Positions 1 to 12,300 of a stretch of DNA of 64,000 nucleotides are shown in pieces (positions within the stretch are counted from its first letter, which is position 1; each line of letters starts with the position of its first letter). The DNA is taken from contig CM063243.1 in NCBI GenBank assembly GCA_032158295.1, positions 11,438,931 through 11,502,930 on the forward strand, in the 5' to 3' direction. The notes beneath the pieces were generated by a model. That model searched no databases. It saw only the letters and a list, made by a program, of their open reading frames with translations, and was not told the origin of the DNA. Source of the stretch: Pycnopodia helianthoides. Its lineage: Eukaryota; Echinodermata; Asteroidea; Forcipulatida; Asteriidae. The position numbers and the translations under genes are program-made.

Positions 1-721
1 ATTGCCTCCTGCCCATCTCCATTTCATGAGAATAAGAGCTTTCAGATAAGATCTACATGTACACAGAGGCCTATAACATAAGTATTTCTCAACAAACATG
101 TTTAAGACATCACATCACATTGACATCAAGGCTGTCGGATGTTTCAGTTGTCTTCATTTTTAATGCCGTTTCTCAACATTGTGCGTTATTTTAAGTAGTT
201 GCTGGTTTTGGCATGGACCATCACAAAGTGTGCGTGTATGTTGCAGTGTAAATTGTACCCTCTGTCAGCAGTATTAAACCTCATGAACACACCCCTTTAA
301 TTTGACTAGAGATGATATTGACCGGGTCTCTTGTAATTCTTCTAAATCTGGTCAGCACAGCTTGTTTGCCGTACTGAGTCACTGATATTATTCTAGGGTA
401 TAGTTTGTCCATGTCTTGATTTTTAAGAAGTATTACTAGTCGGATATTCATGCATAGTGGGCCTTAAGGACAACTAGCATCCATAGAATTGAGAGAATGG
501 TAAATGCATTACCAGATTCCGACTCTGAAGGGAGTACTGGATTTGAAATCCGTACTGATGAAAAATAACTTGATTTGTGTAGAATACCAGCTTAGCCAGA
601 GAATTTATGAATACTTAAAAAGAAGATGCCCACACAGGAAGAAGTAAATCAACTTAAGTATACTTGAATGCCAACTGCCAATACAAATGAATTTAAAGTG
701 GACTGCAATACATTTACAATG

Positions 722-840
722 TACAGTGGAGTCCCCCCCCCCCTCGCCCCTACTCAGAAGTCTAGCCCTCCCCCAAATGAGATTGAAAAATTCACAAATG
801 AATGGTTCATCATTAAATAGCATCTCCCCCCCCAAAAAAA
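722..840 (+). repeat. Dispersed C-tract repeat, copy 1
   Basis: Contains GAAAAATT, ACAAAT, AATGGTTC and ATTAAATAGC in the same order and orientation as a second copy at about 58905-59035. Each copy ends in a run of C. The shared order over roughly 110 bases shows a dispersed repeat family; its class is unknown. Confidence 0.55.
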
Positions 841-1614
841 AAAAAAAAATTTATTAAAAACAAATCAATCAATAATGTCTTTTCCCCTACATGCCCCCCC
901 CTAAACAAATGTTTAGTTACTCCACATGTAAAAAAAAATATAAAATATAGAGTCACACCAATTAAAGGTTTCTTCTTTTCAATACAGAGTAAAGAGCCTT
1001 TTATGGATTGATTGATTGATTTCTTTTACATGTAGTTGGGTTTCTTTCTGGGCATTAACCGTATTATTAATGTAAACGGATCTAAGCCCAATTGCAAGAA
1101 ACTGCTTACCAGAGCAGTCACCATGCTCTGCTTGCAGGGTTAGTGCCAGATTTCTGCTTTTTCCGTAAGTGAAGAATGCTCAGTAATGTCAAGTACATGT
1201 GTGCACGTTCGGAAAGGCGAACATTCTTGCAAAAAGTACTGTATGTACTTTTTTCTTGATTTTGCCACTATACACGTTTACCTTGAATGTGCTTACACGT
1301 ACTCAAAGGTGCTTAGAAGTCAACGGTGACCTTTTCATCGCGAGACTTACACAGACTATTGGACCTCATTACGTCACCATCACACACATACAACATACGT
1401 ACACATTTCACGCCTATTTTTTGTGGCTGTTCGATGGTTAACATTGTATAAATATATTTTTTATGTAACTTTTTTTTACAGTGTACGTATTCAAGTTCTT
1501 TTTATAATAACAAAAAATTAAAATATACAAAAAATTGGCATTGAGCTGGATTTAACAATGTTACAACAGCCTGAGCAAATCCTTAACTGGTGCTTGAATT
1601 GCTGTCCCTTGTAG

Positions 1615-1668
1615 ACCAGACGGAGGGCCAAGCAGCTGGTCATCCGGGAGGGAATGAGATGCCTGAAG
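1615..1668 (+). other. Possible 54-nt phase-0 exon or old repeat fragment
   Basis: A GC-rich island in an AT-rich intron, bounded by TAG at 1612-1614 and GTGAAT at 1669. It translates openly to 18 basic residues (starts TRRRAKQLV) and is phase 0 on both sides, which would fit the phase-0 entry of the next NUMB exon at 3357. It does not resemble known Numb sequence, and the open frame stops soon after. It may be chance or transposon debris. Confidence 0.15.
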
Positions 1669-2617
1669 GTGAATTAGAAGCACTGGGGGAAGCGAGGGCT
1701 GAGGAGCATCCTCCTTGTAGTCCTACTGGCCTGAGAGATCTGTATTTAGTTATTATAATGGAGGCTTGTGAACAAGTGTCTGTTATGGCTGGATATTGAT
1801 CAGGCAGCTATGGAATTGTAATCAGACGGGCCGTAGGCAAGGAAGTTGAAGGGGGGGGGGACAATCATGCTGGTTTATATCACACCTAAATGCACTCGTA
1901 CATACATGTATTAAGACAATCAAGCTGGTACCTACATGCACGTATATGCATGATCTTACATGTTTGTATAAATACACAAAAACTGAATAAAATAACCGTC
2001 CAGTATGGCGATATATGCGTACATTGGTTTATATGGATTTTATTTGACACATGGGTTGAATTGTTGGTCTGGAAAGGCCACACAATTTTAAGCCTGAAAA
2101 GGCACTGATAATAAGAAATTTCTAGGGCACCACACTAAAAGCAAGGAACTCCTATTGTCTGTAGTTTCTATGAAAGTCGTAGACATGTAGTGTGGGTACT
2201 AACGGCATCACCTTTTGGCACAATGCTGTATTGTATAGTGCAGTTGAATTCACCTTTCCAATGTGTACACACATGTTTGCAGTTCATCGATACAGAAACG
2301 AAACTACCAGCAAATTTTCAGACAGCTCTGTGTTTTCAACACGTTACACTGAACCGTAAATTTTATGTGCATACATGTACCGTACAGAAATGTGCTGTCC
2401 CAGATGTTAAATTACAGGTGCATGTATTTCACATTGTAACAATGGTTCATTCTGCCTGTCCTGACTATTTACATGTTTTTAATAACACTGCAATTGAGCA
2501 GTTTTTTTTAAGGGTAAATTAATGTTAATAATGATAATGAGTTTACAAAGTTTTATTAATCTAGTAGTAAACCACAAGGGAAACTGACGGGCTAAGTAAA
2601 AAGTCAAAGTAAAATTG

Positions 2618-2691
2618 ACTAGAGGCGGGACTTGAACCTGTGACTTCCGGAGTAACGTGCAGGCGCTCAACCGACTGAGCTATCTAGCCCT
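2618..2691 (-). repeat. tRNA-derived SINE head
   Basis: On the minus strand it reads TAGCTCAGTCGGTTGAGCGC (D-arm/A box) and then GGTTCAAGTCCCGCC (T-arm/B box), the two internal polymerase III promoter elements. The T-stem and acceptor stem do not pair well, so this is a SINE or tRNA relic and not a working tRNA gene. Confidence 0.6.
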
Positions 2692-2994
2692 AATGTTGTG
2701 GTCTCCCTATTTTGTCAAAATCTTTGTTCCGGTGGGTGCCAGTCAGAAGCCATTCGAAGGTTTTGTTTTAGTGCAAACCAACCAGTGTGTATGATTGTGT
2801 TACCGACTTCTAATTGCACAAAACGAGCTCTCATCTAAGAATTGGGTAAAGCTTGTTGGTTCTGTGGGTTTTGAAGGTCATTGTATTGATCACGCACAGG
2901 TACTACATGTACTTTTTTAGTTTCAGTGTACATTGTACAATGTATGTAAGAATCCCCGTACCACACTGAAACTTAAATGTACTGTACTGAGGCC

Positions 2995-3270
2995 CTATTC
3001 AAAGCTCTGCTCTGAAGGGCGCGTTGTCAAAACAACTGACGGAGCCTAAGTGGGAGCCTAACCTGAAACCGTTGTTTTGAAAAGGACCTTGAAAATATTT
3101 GAAGGATAAACATGAAGTATATACCTGGGACTTTTTCCAAACTCTTGCTCAGGCTTCGGCTTCGGCTTCGGCTTCGGGTTCAGCTTGATGTTGAACCACC
3201 GTGTCGAATGTGCACTGCTCCAAAATTGATGACGGAGCCCAAGCTGAGGTTTTGAAAAGGCCCCAAGAAT
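2995..3270. repeat. Inverted-repeat-like element with GGCTTC hexamer run
   Basis: Contains four consecutive GGCTTC units near 3152-3180, and two related flanking blocks, each with ACGGAGCC and a TTTTGAAAAGG motif. The composition suggests an old MITE copy with internal tandem expansion. No coding potential is evident. Confidence 0.4.
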
Positions 3271-3356
3271 AGCCTGTGAATATTTATTGCCATGAACCTG
3301 ATGATTCTTTTACAAACAGAAATTAATATTTCATTTTTTGTAAATTTTGATTACAG

Positions 3357-6300
3357 GGGTTGATTGTGGACCAAACTATTGAGAAGGTTTCTTTTTGTGC
3401 ACCAGATCGACACAACGATAAAGGTTTCTCCTATATCTGCCGAGATGGAACTACCAGACGATGGCTGTGTCATTGTTTTCATTCCTTACGTGAACCTGTG
3501 AGTGCTGCATGTATGCTCTTCAGTCAATTTCTTGTTTAACCAGGGTTTTAGTAGGAAATATGTGAATGGGGTGTGCAAATTTACTGTTCATGTAGATTAA
3601 AAGGGCATCCTAAACCTCGCTTACATGTACAATACATAAATTGTACAATTTCTTTTAAAGGCTTTTACAGAAAATGTCCCCCCCAAAAAAAAAAACAGTC
3701 CAGAGAGGAGCTGACCACCTCCCCCCCCCCTTCCACCAGCTACAATGTAACACAATGCTTGTCACATACAGTACTATGCAGTAGGCTCCCTTGAAGCCCT
3801 CCAGGCTGTAATTGTACATGTACATGGAGAATTGGAGGATTTTTGTGATGTCAGTCAATATGTTTTACCACTTGCATTTACTTACTCTGTACATTTACTT
3901 AACTGTGATTAAATGTGTGTACATCGTCATAAACGCCATGTTGTGAATCATCTGGAAACGTCATTTTGCATTTGTCAGGCATTATACAGGCACATATTCT
4001 GTACTGTACATGTATACATTCGCAAACATCTGTTTGTAATCATTTTATTGAGGAACATTTGCTTGTAATTTCAAATGCCCAGAGTTTGTTGTCAACTATT
4101 TCCACTACTGGACATGCTGATTTACTGGACATGTACATGTACTGTAAGACTCATTGTAGCACTGCGCACTAATGAGGTCGTACTCATGTGTAAGACTATC
4201 ATTCCACCATGTAGGTCTCACGCGACCAACCCATCGGTGCGCCAGTCCACAGTAGTACAGTCAGTACTCGCGAGTAAACATAAAGCTTGGACATTACGCT
4301 CTCGTACATTAGTGAATTTGGACACGTTGTCTGAGATCCGGGTACGGAGCTTCTATTGTTAGCATTGGTGCGGAGTGCTATTGAATGCAAGGGTACAATG
4401 GTAGCATTCATCTAGGATACAGAATCCTTGCTCTATGGATACAGTAGGCACTCCTACTGGTCTAGCCATGCTGCACATCTTTCCAAATGATCACGATAAA
4501 CTTAATTATCAGCCAGTAGAATCTATTTTAGGAAATCGTTATAAGAATTGAATTCCCTCTTCACAGCAATTTGACTGTAGTTACTTTATTAGAAGTAAAA
4601 GCCTAGAAGATTCAAGTGGACTCCTGTGACATGCATCAAAGACCCTGAGCTTGTGGGTTAATCAAGCAAACCTAACTGTTTTAATTCCTTAGGGGGAGCG
4701 ACTCAGTCATGCAGTGGGATGTGCCTTTGCGGCCTGCCTTGAGCGTAAGCAACAGAGAGACAAACTGTGTGGCGTCAAGGTGGAGTTTGACGTAAACAAG
4801 ACCAGTTTTACGCGGCAGGGGTCATTTCGTCAGGCTACGATGACAGAGCAGTTGGAAGCTGCAGCAGAAGAAGCTGAGGGAGAAGGAGAGAAAGAGAATC
4901 AAGGTGGGTCCCTGCCAGATCCGATGGTCAGAAGGGATACAGATTACAGGGGAAAACTAATTAGGGGGATTACAGTGAGATCAGGAGTTGGGGATTACTA
5001 AAGGATAACTGAGAATAGGTGACTGATTACTAAGACCGCGTTCCCACTGGATCCACAATTACAAGATCCTGACCCCGCAGGATTAGTCGCAGACGTGAAT
5101 CGCGGTCGCGTTCCCACTTGAGTATGATCGCACATTGATCCACCTTTTGTAAACGGAAGTAGATCAAAAGTTCACCAACGCAGGTCACTTTCGCCCATCT
5201 TTCTCACAATTACCTGAAATACTGTGCTATTTCTCACGGTGCCGTCCAGTTTGTTTGGAATTTCTTGACTGGCCCAGATGTCTAAAAAGTTCCCAGCTCC
5301 TCGTCCGACCATAGCTTGCCACGCTTCTCATCTTTTTGGGGTTTTTTTTTGGATGAATTTATGGGACGTTTATTGCTGGGCGCTGCCATCTTTAAAGAAC
5401 GTACAATGCATCAAAAAATTGGCGTGGGTTTGGGTTTAGTGTGGATGCGTTGTACAGAACGTGTAGTTGGTATCATCACGTGACGTCAATACTGCTTTAT
5501 GCTTTACTTGCAATTATTTTATGTCACCAAATGCGTGGTGCGTGCTGGGAATAGAAGAAAAAAGAACACCGTTTTCGCGCCATTCGGGCCTACCGGACCG
5601 GATGTTCGCCCTCAAATTGCGGGGTCTGATCGCCCTTTGCGTTCCCACTAGACTTTTGATCACCCATTAATCCAAAAGGGCGATCAGATCCGCTTTAATC
5701 CTACTCCCGAGGTGGATCAAATTTGCGGGGTCTGATCCTGATCGCCCTCGCGTTCCCACTTACGCTTGATCGCCCTTTGATCGCCCTTTTCAAGAAATTG
5801 CGGGGTCTGATCGCCCTTTTCTCGAATTGCGCGATCAATGCGGGGTCCAGTGGGAACGGGGTCTTAGGAGAGGTTACTGTGGGATCAGGAGTTAGGGATT
5901 AGTGAAGGATAACTGAGAGGAAAGGGGCTGATTTCTAAGGGGAGGTTACTGTGGGATCAGGAGTTGGGGATTAGTGATAACTGAGAGACACATGTACATG
6001 TATGTAAGTTACTGCAAGCAGTGGGATCAGGAGTTATGGATTACTGAGAGACAGCTGAGAGATTAACTTACTGATTATTTAGGGATCAATGTGGGTTAGG
6101 GTGTCAACTATTAGGGTTAGAGCAAGTAAGTTTGGTGATTATTGATTGTTCTTATCGGGAAAATGAACTCAAAATTAAAGAAGACGGCTTGCATTTCAAC
6201 ATTTGTTAGATAATTGCGAACACCGAAATGAACTATTTTATTGGTCCACCCAAAACGGTAATTTTTTCATCTCCAGAGTTTCCAATTGAGAAACCTACTT

Positions 6301-9300
6301 TGCCATATGCCATGCCACGACGGCATGCCACCGATGCCATGTTAATGCGTCAGGGATCCTTCCGTGGATTTCCAGGTCTACAAAATACGCAGTCACCGTT
6401 CAAGCGGCAACTGTCACTGCGCATCAATGATTTACCATCTACACTTCAAAGACAACAACAGGTCCTGCAGACACACACTGAGAGTAAGTATACGGGAGGG
6501 AAATGGCTATTAGGGGGAAGGTCCTGTAAATACATACAAAACATTTTAGTTGAATAGCTGATTTTTTATTTTATCTTTAATATAAAAAGCCGTAGACAGA
6601 AACTGAAAACACTGTACAAGAAGTGTTGCGTGCTTAGCCTTTTTCTTTACTTTTGTAGATATGAACATGTCAGCATAAGAGAATACTTACTTGGGAAGTG
6701 AGAGTGGCTTGTTGGTTTTTTTCCTGAACACACACACAGACACACACATAACCGTACGGATCCGTTTTGTGGGGTCCTGCTATTGTTGTTCTATTATTCC
6801 CTTTTCTAAAGAATTCTCTTGTGGGCTTCAGGTTGAGCAAAGAATTCCTTTGTTTGTGCTTCAACTTTATGGTAGCAGCCACCATTGGTTTTGTACTTAC
6901 ATTCCAACTGGGGACCTTCACCCAACCCTGACCCCTGTTGTTCCTTTTTGTATAGGTCCCTGGTTTGGGTTTGAATTTGTATTTCTATCCACACTAGTTT
7001 GTAGACTCAGTAAATCAAGGACTTCTCTATATTCTTACATTGTTTGGACTTAGTTTTTTTTAGTGATGTCCCCCATTGGTTTTGTACACAATCAAACTAA
7101 GGATGTCTCCGGTCTGCCAAACCACCCAGATCCCTTTTTGTTAAAGTCCTCGATGTCAGCAGGTAGACATGCTCACACACACACAATTGTCCACTCTATA
7201 AATTGATGACATCTCTTTGTTCCCCCATTGTGTTGACTTAGATTTTATGTGATATCCCGACTGGTTTAGAACACAAAATCAAATCAAGTTCGCCCTTGGT
7301 TTGTTGAAACACTTGATCCATTTTGTTAAAGTCTTTGGCGTAGACGGATAGACATGCCCAAGTTATGTACGAGCAGGGGAGGGAGGGACTGGACGGGGTA
7401 CAACATGTTGGTCCTGCTGGCGTTAATGGCTGGAATACAAACACAATTAGTGCTTTAACATGTGGGTTAACATTGACTTGAAAGAGAAACAAATACTGGC
7501 TTATGTTTAGTTTATTAATTTGCTGACAATACTGTATAGGAAGAACATGTTTAATGGTATGTAGAGAGAGATTTTCCTAAACCTATATGCTTCTTTGTGT
7601 TTTGAAAGTGAATTTTTTTTTTTTTTTTAAATAAGTACTGCCAGTGTGCATAGGAAATGTTGTACGTGTAGTTCTTTGCGATAGTTCCCACATGCCCTTT
7701 GGCAGTGTTCAGCTAGTGTTTGTCATTTGCCTACGAACAAGGCTGCATTCTAAAGTAGAGTGTTAAGGAGTAGTGTCAGCCCACCCTTAAGCATATCAAA
7801 CATGACATGTTTTCATTTTGTGCCTCCTGAAGTTCCTTCTGAAGAGGAAGTAATTGAAAGTCAGCGGAATACATCAAAAGGTTTGTAGAAACACAGGAAA
7901 TAATGTCTCCCTCACTGCTTGATGCCATGTGATCTCCCAATAGTCTGTTATGTGCATGTCTTATGTCACAGTGTCAGATATGAAAGTGTTAGTGAATGAC
8001 TTGTTTGAAGGAGAGTCATAGCTTGTTATTTCTAACTGCATGGGTCAGAGTTTCAGTTTTGAGATATTTGCATGAGTAAGGTGTTCTTTAGTTTCATGCA
8101 TGGCGCACTGGTGTAATGTTGATAACTTCAAAGCAAATGCATGCATTAGGGGCTCATGCCTACAGTCTTTGCTTTTAATGAGCCTCTCTACACTTTTCAC
8201 TCATCTGTTGAACATTGTAACACTTCTGATTTATTTGTGGAAATAGATGAATTGAAATGAACACTAGCAGACAGCACACACTGTGCTGAACATTGTATTT
8301 GGCTCACACTGTAACGATTAACATTAGGGATATATGAAACCCGCAGTATTGACATTCTCTTCCTGCAATTAACTTAAATGAATTTCCTTTAACACTGTTC
8401 AATTACTGCTTTTATAGCTTACCGAAACTGATAAGCAAAGTTTGCTGCCTGAACTTCCTCTGCGTTGAATGATATTCCATTTATTGTTTCCCAACAAATG
8501 ATTTATAATGTTAAAGGTGATATTGCTTCGCATTTTCCCTGATCAAATCTTTGCATTAAGTTTTAACCGTTTACCTGACATTGCTTTTTAAGCTCAAAAA
8601 GTTTAAGCCACAATCTGATATACATGTAGGGCTTTTATGGTGCCTCTCTGCACTAGGGGTTCATTATGATCATTATTTGTGTGGCTAGTCAATTGTTAGA
8701 ATTCAGGTGAAAATAAGACAAGTTTTTTTTAAAGGTGTTTTTTTGGTCTGGGTACAGTAATTATCAACCTGTTAGCCTTACCTTCTCTACTTGGGCTGAC
8801 CAAGTTTAAAATGGACATTATTCTCCCTCCCTTGTCATTAACCAACAACTTGTCGTGTGCTCAGAGGAAGGAAACAACAAAATGTTACGAGAGGAAGGGC
8901 GTAAGCAGTTAAATGGCAAAGTTGTGTTTCAAGAAAACTGAGCATAAAAATTTGATAATTTTTGTGTTTTTTCTTCCTTTTTTTTGCCATTCATAAGTCA
9001 GGAAGGTTAAAATCTGCATGGGAATGGGAAAATATGTCTTTGGGGGTAATTTTATTCACAAAAAAGTGACAGTAATGCAAATTTTTTTTTCGTCAGGAGC
9101 CAGTTTATTGCTTGTGACCTTCTGATACTGGAAAAAAAGCACTTTGTGTAGGCACCAGGCACATGACCAACTCATACTTAAAGTGTGCATAATCAAACAC
9201 AGCCAAACTGCATGCAGATCGTTACTTTATTGCTTCACTGTGTCTATATCTGTCAAAACTTTGAATCATGACTTGCTGTCAAAATGATTAAAAAATAAGC

Positions 9301-12300
9301 TGTATTTCAAAGAGTGAGAGGAAATACATGGCTAGTATGAGATGACTTTTGGAAAGAGCTTGTACATGAAGGGAAATGATTGACACACCAATGGTTAGTG
9401 GCCATTGAGAGTAGAAAGAAGATATGTGAGAACAAACACTGATCCATGATGGTATTCATTTTCTTTATTTTTGATTACCCAACAGCTTCCCCTGCAAGTC
9501 CAAATCCCCCGCACTCATTCCAGCAGCGGCAACAGCAGCAGCAGCTTCCTCCATCTCAACAGCAGCAACAACCATTCCTTACTCAACATCAAGCTGTGCA
9601 GCCAGCCCAGCCTATCAACATATCAGCAGCCTGTCAGGAGCTCTCAGAGGGCCTGTTTGAGTTGACCAGCAAGGAATCCTTCACACGGTCAGCAGCTCAG
9701 CAACCACATACTATCATGCCACCAGCAGCGGTACCTATGGCTGCTGCTGTGCCACAGCCAGTACAAGCATCACAGCATCCTGTGCCTCATCACTCCATGC
9801 AGACTCATCAGCCGATGGTTACACATCAACCAATGGTTACTCAGCAACCAATGGCATCCCAACAAGGTGTGTATCAGTAAATATGTAGAACTCTACACTT
9901 GTTGAGGTTACTTTTCATTTATTTATTCTTAGGTCGGGGAGAGGGAGTGTTAACTGCAGGAACATGAAAGATTTTATTGTCTGCCTGATTTTTTATTTCC
10001 TCTGGACAATAAATTGTACTTCCGCTTTTGAATATTTTGTGTGAATGTAGTAGCTAACCAACAGGCTGCAGGCTGTAATTGGCCGTTGATAAATATAAGT
10101 AATCATTAGGAAACCTAGCTGGGCTTAGACCAGGGACACGTTGTAGCCGTTCATGGGCCAGTTGAAAGAAGCTGCGCAGTGTGTGGTGCAAGCCCGCGGA
10201 TACACCATAATGCACATTACACAATCTTGAAATCATGGCTCATTAAAGAATCTCAAATTTTTCATGGATACAGTGCTTTGTATTTTCATTCCAAAATTGG
10301 GAGCAAAGCCATTTTTTTCCCCATGTGCACTTTGTTACACCTGCTTGTGCAGTTATGTACATGTACGACGCCTGGGTATCTGATGTATTCAGATCACAGA
10401 GAGGCTGGGTAGAAGGAAAAGGAGGACAAAAATGAACAAGCTGAGCAAAGACTGTGCAAGTCTTTTGAACTTGTTAAAGTGCGTGAGTTTGTTTCTTTCA
10501 CGCGTTAAAGCAATTTACGTGGGACCAAAGTGGTCCCAATAATGTTCGAACAAGCATGGTCTATTGAGAGACTAGTTCAGTCAGTCATGGTGTCATCCAA
10601 AATTAAAATAAAACTTACACATTTTGGTAATGTGCAAGAGGATCTTGCAGACCACTGTGACGAAAGGTGCAAAAAAAGCTTTATTAGGTGAGGAGGAGGG
10701 CAATTCCACAGTAAAGTTGAATTAACCTTGATTTGCTGTTTTTGAGGTACAAAAAAATTATTTTATTTCATGTGGTTCTAGGCCATTATGCTAGAGCCAC
10801 TGAAATCTCTTTAACCCTTCGAGTGCCGCCAACGTTCTGAAACATCAAACTGAGTATCCATCCACAGGCCGCCAACGTTCCCATACGTTCTACTACTCGA
10901 CCCCAAAAAATATATAATTGCCCTCTGGATAAAGAAATGCCAATACACGACCGGCACGGAACCCTTCGAGCGCCACCAACGTTCTGAAACGTCATATTGA
11001 ATCTACATCCACAGGCTGCCAACGTTCCCTTACGTTATACTACTTGACATAAAAAATTATTATTATTTTCTTTTTTTAAATGGCCGGCCTGTGGATACAG
11101 AATTAATAAAACGAGGCTGGCACTGTAAGGGTTAAAGACAGCAGTAGCTAGAACTGCACAATTCATGTTTAAAGTTCATCCTCTTTTTTTATACTTTGGA
11201 CTTTCTTTGTGAAAAGAAATAAATTTGAAATGTACATCTTTTTAAGAGACTTGTAAAAACATGTTGCCATAAAATTTTACATAAAACATCATCTTTAATT
11301 TAGCATTTTAGCTTGTTAAAAACAACATTCTTCACATATTGTCTTTGCACTGTCAATCATTTATGTGCATTTAGATTACATTTTATTAACTTCTGCAGTC
11401 GATCTGAGCCAGTATGATATTTGTAATCCTTATTAAAAAAACATTTAAAATCCTGACATTTAATTTTTTTTTGTTTTTTAATTCATAGGTTTATCTTAAT
11501 CCTTTCTTTACCATAGGCAACTTTAGTCGACTGCACTCACACCCCCTCTTCCTTGCCATTGGCGACTTTAGTCGACCAAGCTTACACACGAAAAAGCACT
11601 CAAGCCTGAGCACAAAGACCATTTGTAATAAAGCTGTTGATCAAGAGCTTGGACATTTATTGGCCGATCTCAATGATTTTTTGTTTATATGAAAGGGAAT
11701 TCAATAAGTAAGACCGCTTTATTACTTATTTTGCTGTAAAACAATATTTTTAAAGTGATAACAGAGTTTGTAAAAATGGCCTTTGAACGAAAGCTTTCTG
11801 TTGTGTAAGAATGTGTGCTTCACGCTTGAGTGGTCAAATTATTTGGTCGCCAGCGGTTGTTTATGTCAAAACAATTCGGTAATGAGAGGGTTAAACCGAT
11901 AATGAAATATTTACTCTTGATCAAAGTGTTTTTGACCCAAAGTCAGAGACCAAAATGAAATTTGTGACGGAAATCAACTTCTGTGAGTTATGACCCATAA
12001 CTGTATGACATTATTTATAAAAGTTAAAAAATTACATTTATAGTTCAGGGAGAACTGTTCAAGGAAAAGATGATTTTAAGCAATTTATTTTAATATCGAA
12101 GGAAAAACACTTGAGATGGTATGTGGTGAGCGTTTCCAATTTTCTTTCACACACTTAACGGAGAACGGCTCTCTGCAGTGTATCACAGAAGTCTAAAGAA
12201 CTGACATTGTCTTTTCTCGCTATTCATTTGCCATTCTGTCATCATAATCATAATCAATGCCAGCGTGCAGTGGAATCAAATTACATCTTTTGCGCGGGAG

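Larger units (their letters stand above)
1..3356. other. NUMB intron (window start to first exon)
   Basis: Non-coding intronic sequence, assuming the preceding PTB exon lies upstream. Apart from the repeats listed separately it is AT-rich with homopolymer tracts and several TACATGTA words. I see no further exon; the open frames here have no family resemblance. Confidence 0.5.
4965..6125 (+). repeat. Degenerate ~70-bp tandem repeat, interrupted by a transposon
   Basis: Units containing GTGGGATCAGGAGTT, GGGATTA, GGATAACTGAGAG and CTGATT occur at about 4968-5032, and again several times from 5868 to about 6100. They are split by the TIR element at 5033-5864. It lies in the NUMB intron between 4903 and 6277. 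Confidence 0.7.

Noticed and set aside
2618..2691. tRNA gene on the minus strand
   Set aside because: A and B boxes are present but acceptor and T stems do not pair properly; it fits a SINE relic better.
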